From assembly GCF_000519265.1 (NCBI RefSeq), contig NZ_KI912608.1, forward strand, positions 2,079,313 to 2,143,312: 64,000 nucleotides of DNA. The letters are read 5' to 3'. The notes under the pieces are model-generated. The model saw only the letters and a program-made list of their open reading frames with translations, made no database searches and was not told the origin of the DNA. Shown one piece after another: positions 1 through 6,361 of this stretch; positions within the stretch are counted from its first letter, which is position 1; each line of letters starts with the position of its first letter. The DNA is from Desulfonatronum lacustre DSM 10312 (lineage in GTDB: Bacteria > Desulfobacterota > Desulfovibrionia > Desulfovibrionales > Desulfonatronaceae). Position numbers and translations under genes: made by a program.

Positions 1-28
1 ACGGCTTGCCGGTGCGGTTGGCGGGTAG
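1..28 (+). CDS. 3' end of a RAYT transposase gene (partial, runs in from upstream)
   Basis: Only the last eight codons and the stop enter the window (ending RLAGAVGG). The 28 bases are identical to the end of the intact RAYT gene that stops at 1781. Near-identity continues through the spacer into the nuclease remnant that starts at 76. This is therefore the tail of another copy of the same two-gene cassette. Whether the rest of that gene is intact cannot be seen. Confidence 0.7.
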
Positions 29-75
29 ACTGAAAGCCTTGCCTTGCACCAACCTCTGCCCTACGATCCGCACCC

Positions 76-174
76 ATGAGCGAGATCAACAAGAAGCACG
101 ACACGTTCTTCCGAGAAACCATGAGCCACCAGGAAGTCGCCGCCGACTTCCTGGCCAACACAAATAGCAATTAG
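76..174 (+). pseudogene. Rpn-family nuclease, N-terminal remnant
   Basis: Thirty-two codons start at ATG 76. The first 28 residues match the start of the intact Rpn protein at 1829 (MSEINKKHDTFFRETMSH, then one Lys-to-Gln change). After the LAN triplet near base 160 the similarity stops and a stop codon follows within five codons. The catalytic part of the PD-(D/E)XK nuclease is missing, so this is a dead fragment. Upstream, bases 1-75 match 1754-1828, so the remnant belongs to a truncated RAYT-Rpn cassette whose 3' part was replaced by the BrnT/BrnA-like module. Confidence 0.85.
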
Positions 175-186
175 GCGCGTCATTCA

Positions 187-456
187 ATGGATTTCACTTG
201 GGATGAGTCAAAAGCCCACTCAAATTTGAAAAAACACGGCGTTTCCTTCAAAGAAGCAACAGAAGTCTTTGGAGATGAATTTTCGTCCTGTGTGCCAGAC
301 CCAGACCACTCAGTGGGTGAAGACCGTTACCTGCTTTTCGGCACCTCTTCCAAAGGAAGGCATCTCGTGGTATCTTTTACAGAACGCATAGAGGTAATCC
401 GAATCATTTCAGTAAGACACATGACCCGCAAGGAGCGTGGAGCATATGAATCATAG
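187..456 (+). CDS. brnT: BrnT family toxin (DUF497)
   Basis: The 89-residue protein has the usual BrnT size and layout: the opening FTWDESKAHSNLKKHGVSF, a central DPDHSVGEDRY, then a strand-rich part ending in RIISVRHMTRKERGAYES. BrnT toxins are RelE-fold ribonucleases that inhibit translation and are neutralised by BrnA. The gene starts 13 bases after the end of the Rpn remnant and overlaps the next small gene by 11 bases, toxin first, as is typical for brnTA. The DNA is visibly more AT-rich than the core genes, which fits acquisition by transfer. Toxicity is inferred from the family. Confidence 0.88.
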   Translation: MDFTWDESKAHSNLKKHGVSFKEATEVFGDEFSSCVPDPDHSVGEDRYLLFGTSSKGRHLVVSFTERIEVIRIISVRHMTRKERGAYES

Positions 457-658
457 CGACACCTTACGACCTGAATACCCTTTTGAACTCATTAAATCTG
501 GGGAACGCGGGAAGTTTGCCAAGAGATATCGAGAAGAAGGAACGAATTTGGTATACATTGATCCCGACCTATTCAAGTTTTTCCCTGATTCGGAAGCGGT
601 CAATTCCGCTTTGCGGAAATACTTCAACGAACACCACTCATCGGTGCATCCATCGTAA
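446..658 (+). CDS. brnA: BrnA-like antitoxin
   Basis: This 70-residue partner overlaps the end of brnT by 11 bases. I chose ATG 446 because an AGGAG motif sits at 431-435, ten bases upstream; the in-frame GTG at 437 is too close to that motif. The C-terminal half (YIDPDLFKFFPDSEAVNSAL) resembles the ribbon-helix-helix tail of BrnA antitoxins, which bind the toxin and repress the operon. The N-terminal half is less typical. Autoregulation is expected from the family, but no operator could be defined. Confidence 0.72.
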   Translation: MNHSDTLRPEYPFELIKSGERGKFAKRYREEGTNLVYIDPDLFKFFPDSEAVNSALRKYFNEHHSSVHPS

Positions 659-699
659 GATATTGTTGTTGCTTTTCGACCAATGATCTTTTGAGTAAG

Positions 700-730
700 A
701 AGGGAAGCCACAGAGCTTCCCTTTCTTTTT
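700..730 (+). terminator. Hairpin with T-run, first copy of the cassette-flanking hairpin
   Basis: AAGGGAAGC pairs with GCTTCCCTT across a six-base loop and is followed by TCTTTTT, the form of an intrinsic terminator for the BrnT/BrnA-like operon. The hairpin and the bases after it (CTGAGAAAGCCAAT at about 739-752) recur nearly unchanged at 2811-2863. Both copies lie just upstream of a RAYT gene, so this may also be a REP-like element linked to the transposase. Confidence 0.75.
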
Positions 731-851
731 GCCCATAATCTGAGAAAGCCAATAAAAAAGAAATAGTGCCAGGTTTATTTTTCTTGACTAGCCCCGCCCC
801 TCCCGCTAACCATCTCTTCACCCCTCAATCACCCCAACCAAGGAGTCTCTG

Positions 852-1781
852 ATGGGCAGAATTCCTCGCTTTGTCCGTCACGATCAGCCCACCGTCTATC
901 ACATCATGTCCCGCACCGCCCTGGACGGCTTCCCGCTTCAGGACACCGAGAAAGACCACTTGATGGCCACAGTTGCCAGGCTGTGCAAGGTCTATTTCGT
1001 TGATCTGCTTGGCTTTTGCCTGATGGGCAACCATTTTCACCTGGTTGTCCGGATGAATCCTGCTGATGACCTGACTGACGAGGACATCACCGAGCGTTAC
1101 AAGCTGCTCTACGGCAAGGAATCCAGGATCATCCCCTGCCAAATCGACGACTTCCGCAACCGCCTGACCAGCCTGGGTGACTTCGTGAAAGACATCAAGC
1201 AGGGGTTCACCAAAGCCTACAACAAACGCAAGAAACGCTGGGGCACGTTCTGGGGAGAGCGATTCAAGAGCGTGATCGTCGAGGAGGGCGAAACCCTGGT
1301 GAACCTGCTGGCCTACGTGGACCTGAACCCGATCCGGGCCGGGATCGTTGACAAACCGGAGAACTACCGCTGGAGCACCCTGGGCTACCTGGTGCAGCGC
1401 GGCAACAAGGACGGCCTGATCGATCTGAACCTGGGCATGCACGAATGGAACGAGTTCAATCCCACTGAGATTATTCGCAAATACCGTGAATTCGTCTACG
1501 AAACCGGAGCCATGGATGCAGGCAAAGGCAAGCGCCTTGATCCCGAACTGGTCAAGCAGGAACGCAAGAAAGGCTTCCGCCTCAGCCGAACAGACGTATT
1601 CCGCCACCGCTGCCGCTACTTCTCTGATTCCGGGATCATCGGGTCCAAAGAGTTCGTGGCCGAGGTGTTCGATGGGGTGAAACACCTGCTGGATTCAAAG
1701 GATGAGAGGAGGTTTACGCCGGTTGGCGGGGTGGAGGGGGTGTACTCGATGAAACGGCTTGCCGGTGCGGTTGGCGGGTAG
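852..1781 (+). CDS. REP-associated tyrosine transposase (RAYT), Y1 HUH type
   Basis: The 309-residue protein belongs to the IS200/IS605-like Y1 transposases in the RAYT branch (COG1943). The HUH motif is GNHFHLVV with H61 and H63. The likely nucleophile is Y123 in KAYNKRKKRWGTFW, followed by the family block EGETLVNLLAYVDLNPIRAG. RAYTs nick single-stranded DNA at REP palindromes and are thought to spread them. An AAGGAG motif at 840-845 supports ATG 852. The C-terminal extension after about residue 210 is shared with the damaged copies. A hairpin lies about 120 bases upstream and an Rpn nuclease gene starts 47 bases downstream. It is the only complete RAYT copy visible. Confidence 0.92.
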   Translation: MGRIPRFVRHDQPTVYHIMSRTALDGFPLQDTEKDHLMATVARLCKVYFVDLLGFCLMGNHFHLVVRMNPADDLTDEDITERYKLLYGKESRIIPCQIDDFRNRLTSLGDFVKDIKQGFTKAYNKRKKRWGTFWGERFKSVIVEEGETLVNLLAYVDLNPIRAGIVDKPENYRWSTLGYLVQRGNKDGLIDLNLGMHEWNEFNPTEIIRKYREFVYETGAMDAGKGKRLDPELVKQERKKGFRLSRTDVFRHRCRYFSDSGIIGSKEFVAEVFDGVKHLLDSKDERRFTPVGGVEGVYSMKRLAGAVGG

Positions 1782-1828
1782 ACTGAAAGCCTTGCCTTGC
1801 ACCAACCTCTGCCCTACGATCCGCACCC

Positions 1829-2779
1829 ATGAGCGAGATCAACAAGAAACACGACACTTTCTTCCGGGAAACCATGAGCCACAAGGAGGTCGCCGCAGAC
1901 TTCCTGGCCAACTACCTTCCGGCAAAGGTCTTGGAGCATATTCAGCTGGACACGCTGACCATTACCAAAGACTCATTCGTAGACAAGAAGCAGGCCGAGC
2001 ACTATTCCGATTTGCTCTACCAAGTCATGCTCAGCACCGGCCAGCCCGGATTCATCTATTTCCTGTTCGAGCACAAAAGCTACCCGGATCGGTTCGTGGT
2101 ACTCCAACTGCTCCGGTATATCATTGAAATATGGGAACTCTACCTCAAACAGAACCCTCAAGCCAAAACCCTGCCCCTGATCATCCCGATCGTGGTCTAC
2201 CACGGCAAACCCAAGGGCCAGGCCGTCCGACTTTCCGACCTGGTGGACATTCCCGATCCGGAACTGTCCGCATATGTTCCAAACTTCGACCTCGCCTTCT
2301 ACGACTTCTCCCCGGAAACCGACGAAGCCATCAAAGGCGCGATTCTCAACAAACTGATTCTGCTCTGCCTCCAGGCCAAGAACACCCCGGGGGACGTCAA
2401 GAAGGTCTGGGAGATCATCGCCCTGGTGGTCCAAATGGACGAGAATGCAACGTCCATGCACTGGCTGGAGAAGATTTTCCGATACGTGCTCACGGCTATG
2501 GACATTGAACCCGAAGAAATGCAAGATATGTTCATGAAAAGCCTTACAGAAAGGAAAGGAGGCATGTTTATGACTGTAGCTGAAAGACTTGAACTGCGTG
2601 GTGAGATTGCAGCAAGCACAAGAATTGTCCAGAGGCTCATCACAAAACGCTTCGGCAAAAGCATCACGGACATGGACGTTCAGGAACGCCTACGAAAGGC
2701 CACGCCCGAACAACTCGACCTTTGGGCCGAAAGAATCCTGGACGCCAAGAATGTTGACGAGGTGTTCAAGGACAACTGA
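1829..2779 (+). CDS. rpn: Rpn family PD-(D/E)XK nuclease (Transposase_31)
   Basis: The 316-residue protein is an Rpn-type nuclease, related to RpnA-E of E. coli, which cut DNA and raise RecA-independent recombination. The N-terminal domain carries D61 (in HYSDLLYQVML) and the E-x-K pair E81/K83 (in FEHKSYPDRF), as expected for the PD-(D/E)XK fold. A second part from about residue 248 begins MTVAERLELRGE. The gene starts 47 bases after the RAYT stop, and the same spacer is duplicated at window positions 29-75, so the two genes form one unit. A strong internal ribosome-binding site near 2558 suggests a second in-frame product, annotated separately. Confidence 0.92.
   Translation: MSEINKKHDTFFRETMSHKEVAADFLANYLPAKVLEHIQLDTLTITKDSFVDKKQAEHYSDLLYQVMLSTGQPGFIYFLFEHKSYPDRFVVLQLLRYIIEIWELYLKQNPQAKTLPLIIPIVVYHGKPKGQAVRLSDLVDIPDPELSAYVPNFDLAFYDFSPETDEAIKGAILNKLILLCLQAKNTPGDVKKVWEIIALVVQMDENATSMHWLEKIFRYVLTAMDIEPEEMQDMFMKSLTERKGGMFMTVAERLELRGEIAASTRIVQRLITKRFGKSITDMDVQERLRKATPEQLDLWAERILDAKNVDEVFKDN
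2570..2779 (+). CDS. Possible internal-start product of rpn (RpnS-like)
   Basis: Inside rpn and in the same frame, AAAGGAGG at 2555-2562 is followed seven bases later by ATG 2570, near-ideal spacing. Translation from there gives 69 residues starting MTVAERLELRGE, the C-terminal helical part of the nuclease. In E. coli, rpn genes express such C-terminal proteins (RpnS) from internal starts, and these block the toxic full-length nuclease. That behaviour is established for the E. coli members; its application here is inference from the internal site and its position. A nearer ATG at 2564 lies only one base after the motif and is a poorer start. Confidence 0.55.
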   Translation: MTVAERLELRGEIAASTRIVQRLITKRFGKSITDMDVQERLRKATPEQLDLWAERILDAKNVDEVFKDN

Positions 2780-2810
2780 AGCCGGTTGGCCGATTTGACA
2801 GAACTCAGTG

Positions 2811-2842
2811 AAAGGGGAGCCATCAAGCTTCCCTTTCTTTTT
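2811..2842 (+). terminator. Hairpin with T-run, second copy of the cassette-flanking hairpin
   Basis: AAAGGGGAGC pairs with GCTTCCCTTT and is followed by CTTTTT, 31 bases after the rpn stop. It probably terminates the RAYT-rpn transcript. The bases that follow (CTGAGAAAGCCAAT, about 2850-2863) are the same as after the hairpin at 700-730. The element is thus a repeated unit that precedes each of the two large RAYT copies. Confidence 0.78.
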
Positions 2843-2962
2843 GCCTGTAACCTGAGAAAGCCAATCACCTTCACCTTTCTTTCAAACCCTGCCCTTCTGC
2901 CGAACCGGCAATAACCCATCCTCTTCTGCTTCCCTTCTGAGAACGATCCCCTCATTTGCCTT

Positions 2963-3887
2963 GTGCGGGCCTTTGGTGGCCTTCCTGCCCGCCTGCTCAG
3001 CCCTGATCGGCCTTCCGTCTACCACGTCGTTTCCCGTACCACCTTACCCGGACTTCCCCTATCCGACGCCGACAAGGACCACCTGGTTCATCTGCTCCAG
3101 AAATTCGCCGGCATGTTCTTCGAGGACGTGCTGGGCTATTGCATGATGGGCAACCACATCCATCTTGCGCTGCGGGTGCATCCGGAATCCGGCGTAGTGG
3201 ACGATAACGAGGTGCGGGAACGCTTTCATGCCGAGCGTGGCGAGACGGCGCATTTGTCCGAGATTGACCTGGAAGCCTACCGCAAGCGGCTGTGCTCACT
3301 TTCGGAATTCATGCGCATGTTCAAGCAGAGCTTTGGCCGGTACTACAACAAGAAGCATCGTAAAAAAGGCTATTTCTGGGGCGACCGCTACAAGAGTACG
3401 ATCGTGCAGGAAGGTGAGACCCTGGTGAACCTGCTGGCCTACATCGACTTGAATCCGGTACGGGCCGGAATTGTGACAAAGCCCGAAGACTACCGCTGGT
3501 CCGGCCTGGGATACCTGGTGCAGACCAGCAATCGGCACAAGCTGCTGGATCTGGACCTGGGTATGAAGGAGTGGAACGAGCTTGATCCCAAGGAGATCAT
3601 CCGCAAGTACCGCCAATTCGTCTATGAAACTGGAGCGGTGGGAAGAAGTCAGGAGTCAGGAGAAAGGAAAAAGAGGAATCGACATGAAGATCGTCGAGCA
3701 GGAACGCAAGAAGGGCTACCGCTTGAACCGGGTGGACGTTTTCCGCCACCGCTGCCGGTACTTCACGGACAGCGGCATTATCGGCTCAAAAGAGTTCGTG
3801 GCCGAGGTGCCCTTCCAAGCCCGTATTTTTCGAAAAACACCTCAAAAAAGTGCTATAACAGACCGTTGCCTTTCTCTCAGCCATTAG
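2963..3887 (+). pseudogene. RAYT transposase, second copy, frameshifted and truncated
   Basis: This copy is clearly homologous to the gene at 852: HUH motif in CMMGNHIHLALR, tyrosine in GRYYNKKHRKKGYFW, then EGETLVNLLAYIDLNPVRAG. No good ATG is visible; GTG 2963 opens the frame. The reading frame breaks at about 3643-3680, where two 7-base units (GTCAGGA) and purine-rich bases replace shorter sequence; the local length is 16 bases greater than in the intact copy. The homology resumes in another frame (VDVFRHRCRYF) and ends near 3812 after EFVAEV. The last 50 or so residues are missing and the DNA runs into a glycosyltransferase remnant. Confidence 0.88.
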
Positions 3888-4092
3888 CTTAACTGAACTT
3901 GCCGCTGATACCACTGAGGATTATGTCAGGATCGCCGCTAAACTGGCCAATAACCATAACCTGCTGAATACGTTGCGAACCACTATGCGGGAAAGAATGA
4001 AGGCCTCGCCCTTGATGGACCTGCAAGGCTTCACCCGGCAACTGGAACAGACGTTAATTGACCTGTACAGGGAAATTCAGACCAAGCAGTAA
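3858..4092 (+). pseudogene. C-terminal fragment of an O-GlcNAc-transferase-like protein
   Basis: One frame reads LTELAADTTEDYVRIAAKLA, then RTTMRERMKASPLMD and a final helix to the stop at 4090-4092. This is the hallmark end of SPINDLY/O-GlcNAc-transferase family enzymes (Glyco_transf_41), which follow an N-terminal TPR array. No start codon or catalytic core precedes it; the homology begins directly after the broken end of the RAYT copy. A matching N-terminal TPR piece lies downstream at 6362-6780, so the two halves of such a gene are present in the wrong order. They may derive from one split gene or from two neighbouring paralogues. Confidence 0.72.
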
Positions 4093-4101
4093 AAGCCCGC
4101 T

Positions 4102-4408
4102 ATGCCACTCAAAACCGTTCTCCACGTCGGCCCAGGCCATCCCAAATCCGGCGCAAAGTTGCCTTCGGGCTTTCTAGGCCCAGACATGGCAGGAAATCCA
4201 CCTGGACATCGACCCGGCCAACCAGCCGGACATCATTGGTTCCATGCAGGACATGCACGCCGTGGCCGACGAATCCATGAACGCGGTGTACTCCGCCCAC
4301 AATATTGAGCACGTTCACGCCTTCGAAGTTCCCCAGGTGCTCAAGGAGTTCCTGCGTGTGCTCAAACGCTCTGGGCATGTTCGCTGTCCAGGCCCGAAAA
4401 ATTACTGA
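4102..4408 (+). pseudogene. SAM-dependent methyltransferase, frameshifted N-terminal fragment
   Basis: The start reads MPLKTVLHVGPGHPKSGAKL. One base out of frame from about 4180 it continues QEIHLDIDPANQPDIIGSM, then DAV-like VYSAHNIEHVHAFEVPQVL and EFLRVLKRSGH. This is the class I methyltransferase pattern of glycine-rich loop, acidic residue of motif II and an N-I-E-H motif. A +1 frameshift and loss of everything after SGH make it non-functional. The gene begins ten bases after the glycosyltransferase remnant, so the two were probably one operon. Its end overlaps the 3' end of the convergent antitoxin gene. Confidence 0.72.
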
Positions 4409-4694
4409 TCTTGACTATTCCCTCTGGAAAACGAGCAACGACCTCAAGCTCCCCTCCCATGGCTTCGATATGACTGCGAAGAGTCGAGAGATACATATCC
4501 GTACGCTTTTCCAGCTTGGCGATGGACGGTTGCTGCACATGAAGCAATTCCGCCAACATTTTTTGGGACAACCCCCGAGCCTGCCGCAACTCGTTGAGGG
4601 GCATCTGATCCAATAGGGCTTGCGCTTTCGCCTTTGATCGGCTTTGTGCGTCAGAAGACATTTTTGAACGTAATTCTGAGAATTTATTTGCCAT
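4362..4694 (-). CDS. higA: HigA-like XRE-family antitoxin
   Basis: The 110-residue protein has a helix-turn-helix of the XRE type at about residues 45-80 (ELRQARGLSQKMLAELLHV, then QPSIAKLEKRTD). ATG 4694 is preceded by AGGAGGGG at good distance, and the gene overlaps the end of the toxin gene by 11 bases. HigA-type antitoxins neutralise the HigB ribonuclease and repress the operon. The toxin-first order fits the higBA class. The last codons run into the methyltransferase fragment, so the C-terminus may have been set by the same rearrangement. Confidence 0.85.
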   Translation of the reverse strand: MANKFSELRSKMSSDAQSRSKAKAQALLDQMPLNELRQARGLSQKMLAELLHVQQPSIAKLEKRTDMYLSTLRSHIEAMGGELEVVARFPEGIVKISNFSGLDSEHAQSV

Positions 4695-5052
4695 CAATCA
4701 GCCCCTCCTTTTGAAGCTGCTCCAGGTGTTCATCATAGAGCCTGTCAGCAATCGGCACATACGATTCATACCACCTGTCATCACCGGTCTTATCCCCGCC
4801 GATCAGTAAAATCACCACGCGTCTGGGATCAAACGCATACAAAGTGCGTAAGGGTCTGCCCTCGTGCTGAGTGCGGAGTTCTCGCATATGCCCGTGTCTT
4901 GACCCCATAACCTTACTTGAATGCGGGAAGCCCAACACTGGACCGCGACTTTCCAGCAAGCGCACGGAAGCATCCGATGAAATTTGTTCATCTTCAGACA
5001 GGGTAGCCCACCATTCACCGAACTCATCCGAATATTCAACTTCCCAAGACAT
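4684..5052 (-). CDS. higB: HigB-like toxin (RelE/ParE superfamily, Gp49-like)
   Basis: The 122-residue protein opens EVEYSDEFGEWWATLSEDEQ and contains GSRHGHMRELR and LRTLYAFDPRRVVILLIGGDKT, the pattern of Gp49-like HigB toxins. These are mRNA interferases of the RelE fold that cut ribosome-bound mRNA. It is the first gene of a two-gene operon with the XRE antitoxin. A good promoter ends only seven bases before the ATG, so the transcript probably has almost no 5' leader and no room for a ribosome-binding site. That would make toxin translation weaker than that of the antitoxin. Confidence 0.87.
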   Translation of the reverse strand: MSWEVEYSDEFGEWWATLSEDEQISSDASVRLLESRGPVLGFPHSSKVMGSRHGHMRELRTQHEGRPLRTLYAFDPRRVVILLIGGDKTGDDRWYESYVPIADRLYDEHLEQLQKEGLIDGK

Positions 5053-5059
5053 GGTTCAC

Positions 5060-5088
5060 AATATAACCTCGAAGAAATACTTGGTCAA
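5060..5088 (-). promoter_or_regulatory. Sigma-70-type promoter of the higBA-like operon
   Basis: On the minus strand TTGACC (5088-5083) and TATATT (5065-5060) are separated by 17 bases. The -10 box ends seven bases before the toxin ATG at 5052, which places the predicted transcription start at or one base before the start codon. Confidence 0.65.
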
Positions 5089-5093
5089 CAAGG

Positions 5094-5146
5094 GATGCAA
5101 GAATGAAAGTGGCGATGTGTTCGACCGAAAAGATCAAACTCAGTAA
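5094..5146 (+). pseudogene. Rpn nuclease, 3' end remnant
   Basis: About 50 bases resemble the last codons of the intact rpn gene: GCAAGAATG, then GTGTTC and a stop, compared with the codons for AKNVDEVFKDN. The homology leads straight into the third copy of the cassette-flanking hairpin. Taken alone the match is short; the adjoining hairpin and RAYT tail make it credible. Confidence 0.45.
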
Positions 5147-5170
5147 AAGGGAAACCAACCAGCTTCCCTC
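5138..5170. repeat. Third, decayed copy of the cassette-flanking hairpin
   Basis: AACTCAGTAAAAGGGAA through AGCTTCCCT corresponds to 2804-2835, where the intact copy follows rpn. The T-run and the downstream conserved bases are missing; instead the sequence joins a RAYT tail. The stem is weaker than in the other two copies. Confidence 0.6.
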
Positions 5171-5266
5171 CTGCTGGGTTCCAAGGATGAACGGAAGTTT
5201 ACGCCGGTTGGTGGGGTGGAGGGGGTTTATTCGATGAAGCGGCTTGCGGCTGGTGTAAGCCGATAG
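5171..5266 (+). pseudogene. RAYT transposase, 3' end remnant
   Basis: Thirty-one codons in frame end at TAG 5264-5266 and read KDERKFTPVGGVEGVYSMKR, matching the C-terminus of the intact RAYT. The upstream nine-tenths of the gene are absent. The fusion of an Rpn end, a hairpin and a RAYT end within 180 bases suggests deletion between two cassette copies. Confidence 0.85.
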
Positions 5267-5326
5267 CTGGTTTGCCCTCTCGTAGTTGAAGAGGTACACT
5301 GATCTTTTCGTTTTCAAGGAGACCTC

Positions 5327-6106
5327 ATGCCCAACTACGTACCCGTCAGCAAAGAGAATCATGCATCCAAACGCTGGAAGCGTTTCGACTCCTACGCATT
5401 CGCACAGAAAGAAACCTTCCTGCCCCTGGTGGCCGCTGAGTTGCCAAAGGCTGTCACCGCCTTTCCCATCGCCTTTATCCAGCAGAACGACGTATTCTTC
5501 CCAGTAGCCTTACTCGGCCTTGAACAAGGCAAGAACCTGTTCGTGGCCGCCAATGGCCAGTGGGTTGGTGCATACGTGCCTTCAGCCCTGCGCGGCCACC
5601 CGTTCAAGCTGGCCAAGTCTCAAGACAACCAGCTTGTGCTCTGTGTGGATCAGGACTCCGGCCTGATTACCGACGGGCCTGAAGGGGAAGCCTTTTTCGA
5701 CGAGTCCGGTGAGCCCTCTGAACCAGTCAAGCAGGTGCTGGAGTTTCTGCAAAAGATTGAAGCCAACCAGCAGGCCACAGCCCGGATGTGCGCGGTTCTG
5801 GCCAAACATCAGGTGATCAAACCCTGGCCCATCACCCTGAAGACGCCAGAAGGCGAGAAAACCATCAACGGACTGTTCCAGATCGACGAGCAAGCCCTGA
5901 ACCAGCTTCCAGGCGAGGCTTTCCTGGAACTGCGCCAAGCCGGAGCCCTGCCCATGGCTTATTGCCAAATGCTTTCCATGCAGCACTTGGCAACCCTGGG
6001 CAAACTGGCCGAAGCCCATGCACAGGTTGCGTCCAAGATGGCCCAGCAGAATCAGCCTTTTCAGGCTTCTATTGAGTTCGATGACGACATGATCAAGTTT
6101 CAGTAG
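5327..6106 (+). CDS. SapC family protein
   Basis: The 259-residue protein matches SapC-like proteins: YVPVSKENHASKRWKR near the start, AFPIAFIQQNDVFFPVALLG, GQWVGAYVPSALRGHPF, and an acidic end. It has no signal peptide or membrane segment. The biochemical role of SapC is not settled; the name comes from S-layer gene clusters. An AAGGAG motif supports ATG 5327. A DUF6447 gene follows after 16 bases and a TPR glycosyltransferase fragment after that, an arrangement suggesting one operon for protein glycosylation or surface-protein export (inference). Confidence 0.85.
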   Translation: MPNYVPVSKENHASKRWKRFDSYAFAQKETFLPLVAAELPKAVTAFPIAFIQQNDVFFPVALLGLEQGKNLFVAANGQWVGAYVPSALRGHPFKLAKSQDNQLVLCVDQDSGLITDGPEGEAFFDESGEPSEPVKQVLEFLQKIEANQQATARMCAVLAKHQVIKPWPITLKTPEGEKTINGLFQIDEQALNQLPGEAFLELRQAGALPMAYCQMLSMQHLATLGKLAEAHAQVASKMAQQNQPFQASIEFDDDMIKFQ

Positions 6107-6122
6107 GGGCGATGGCCAAGCC

Positions 6123-6326
6123 ATGTCTTTCGTCACCATCGGCGGCAAATCCTACGAGCGGGAAAGCCTTTCACCAAAAACCTTGGCACAGATTGAATCC
6201 ATCCAGTTCTGCGACAAGCGCATCACTGAGTTGCAGGCTGAACTTGCGGCGTTCCAGACAGCCAGGAATGCCTACTACAAGGAATTGCGGGAGCTGCTGC
6301 CGATTGTCGAGGATGTGCGGCAATAA
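6123..6326 (+). CDS. DUF6447 family protein
   Basis: This small protein of 67 residues starts FVTIGGKSYERESLSPKTLA and continues as one amphipathic helix (CDKRITELQAELAAFQTARN). It matches the DUF6447 profile in size and in its opening strand-turn. Function is unknown. It lies 16 bases after sapC and 35 bases before the glycosyltransferase fragment, which points to co-transcription and a small accessory role for its neighbours. Confidence 0.75.
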   Translation: MSFVTIGGKSYERESLSPKTLAQIESIQFCDKRITELQAELAAFQTARNAYYKELRELLPIVEDVRQ

Positions 6327-6361
6327 ACCAGCTACTCTAAAGTTGGATCGCCTTTCGAACC

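Noticed and set aside
1714-1911. Open frame on the minus strand across the RAYT-Rpn junction
   Set aside because: Antisense to two real genes with no start signal.
3813-3857. AT-rich 45 bases between the RAYT break and the glycosyltransferase remnant as an attachment site
   Set aside because: No direct repeat of it was found elsewhere in the window and no integrase is present.
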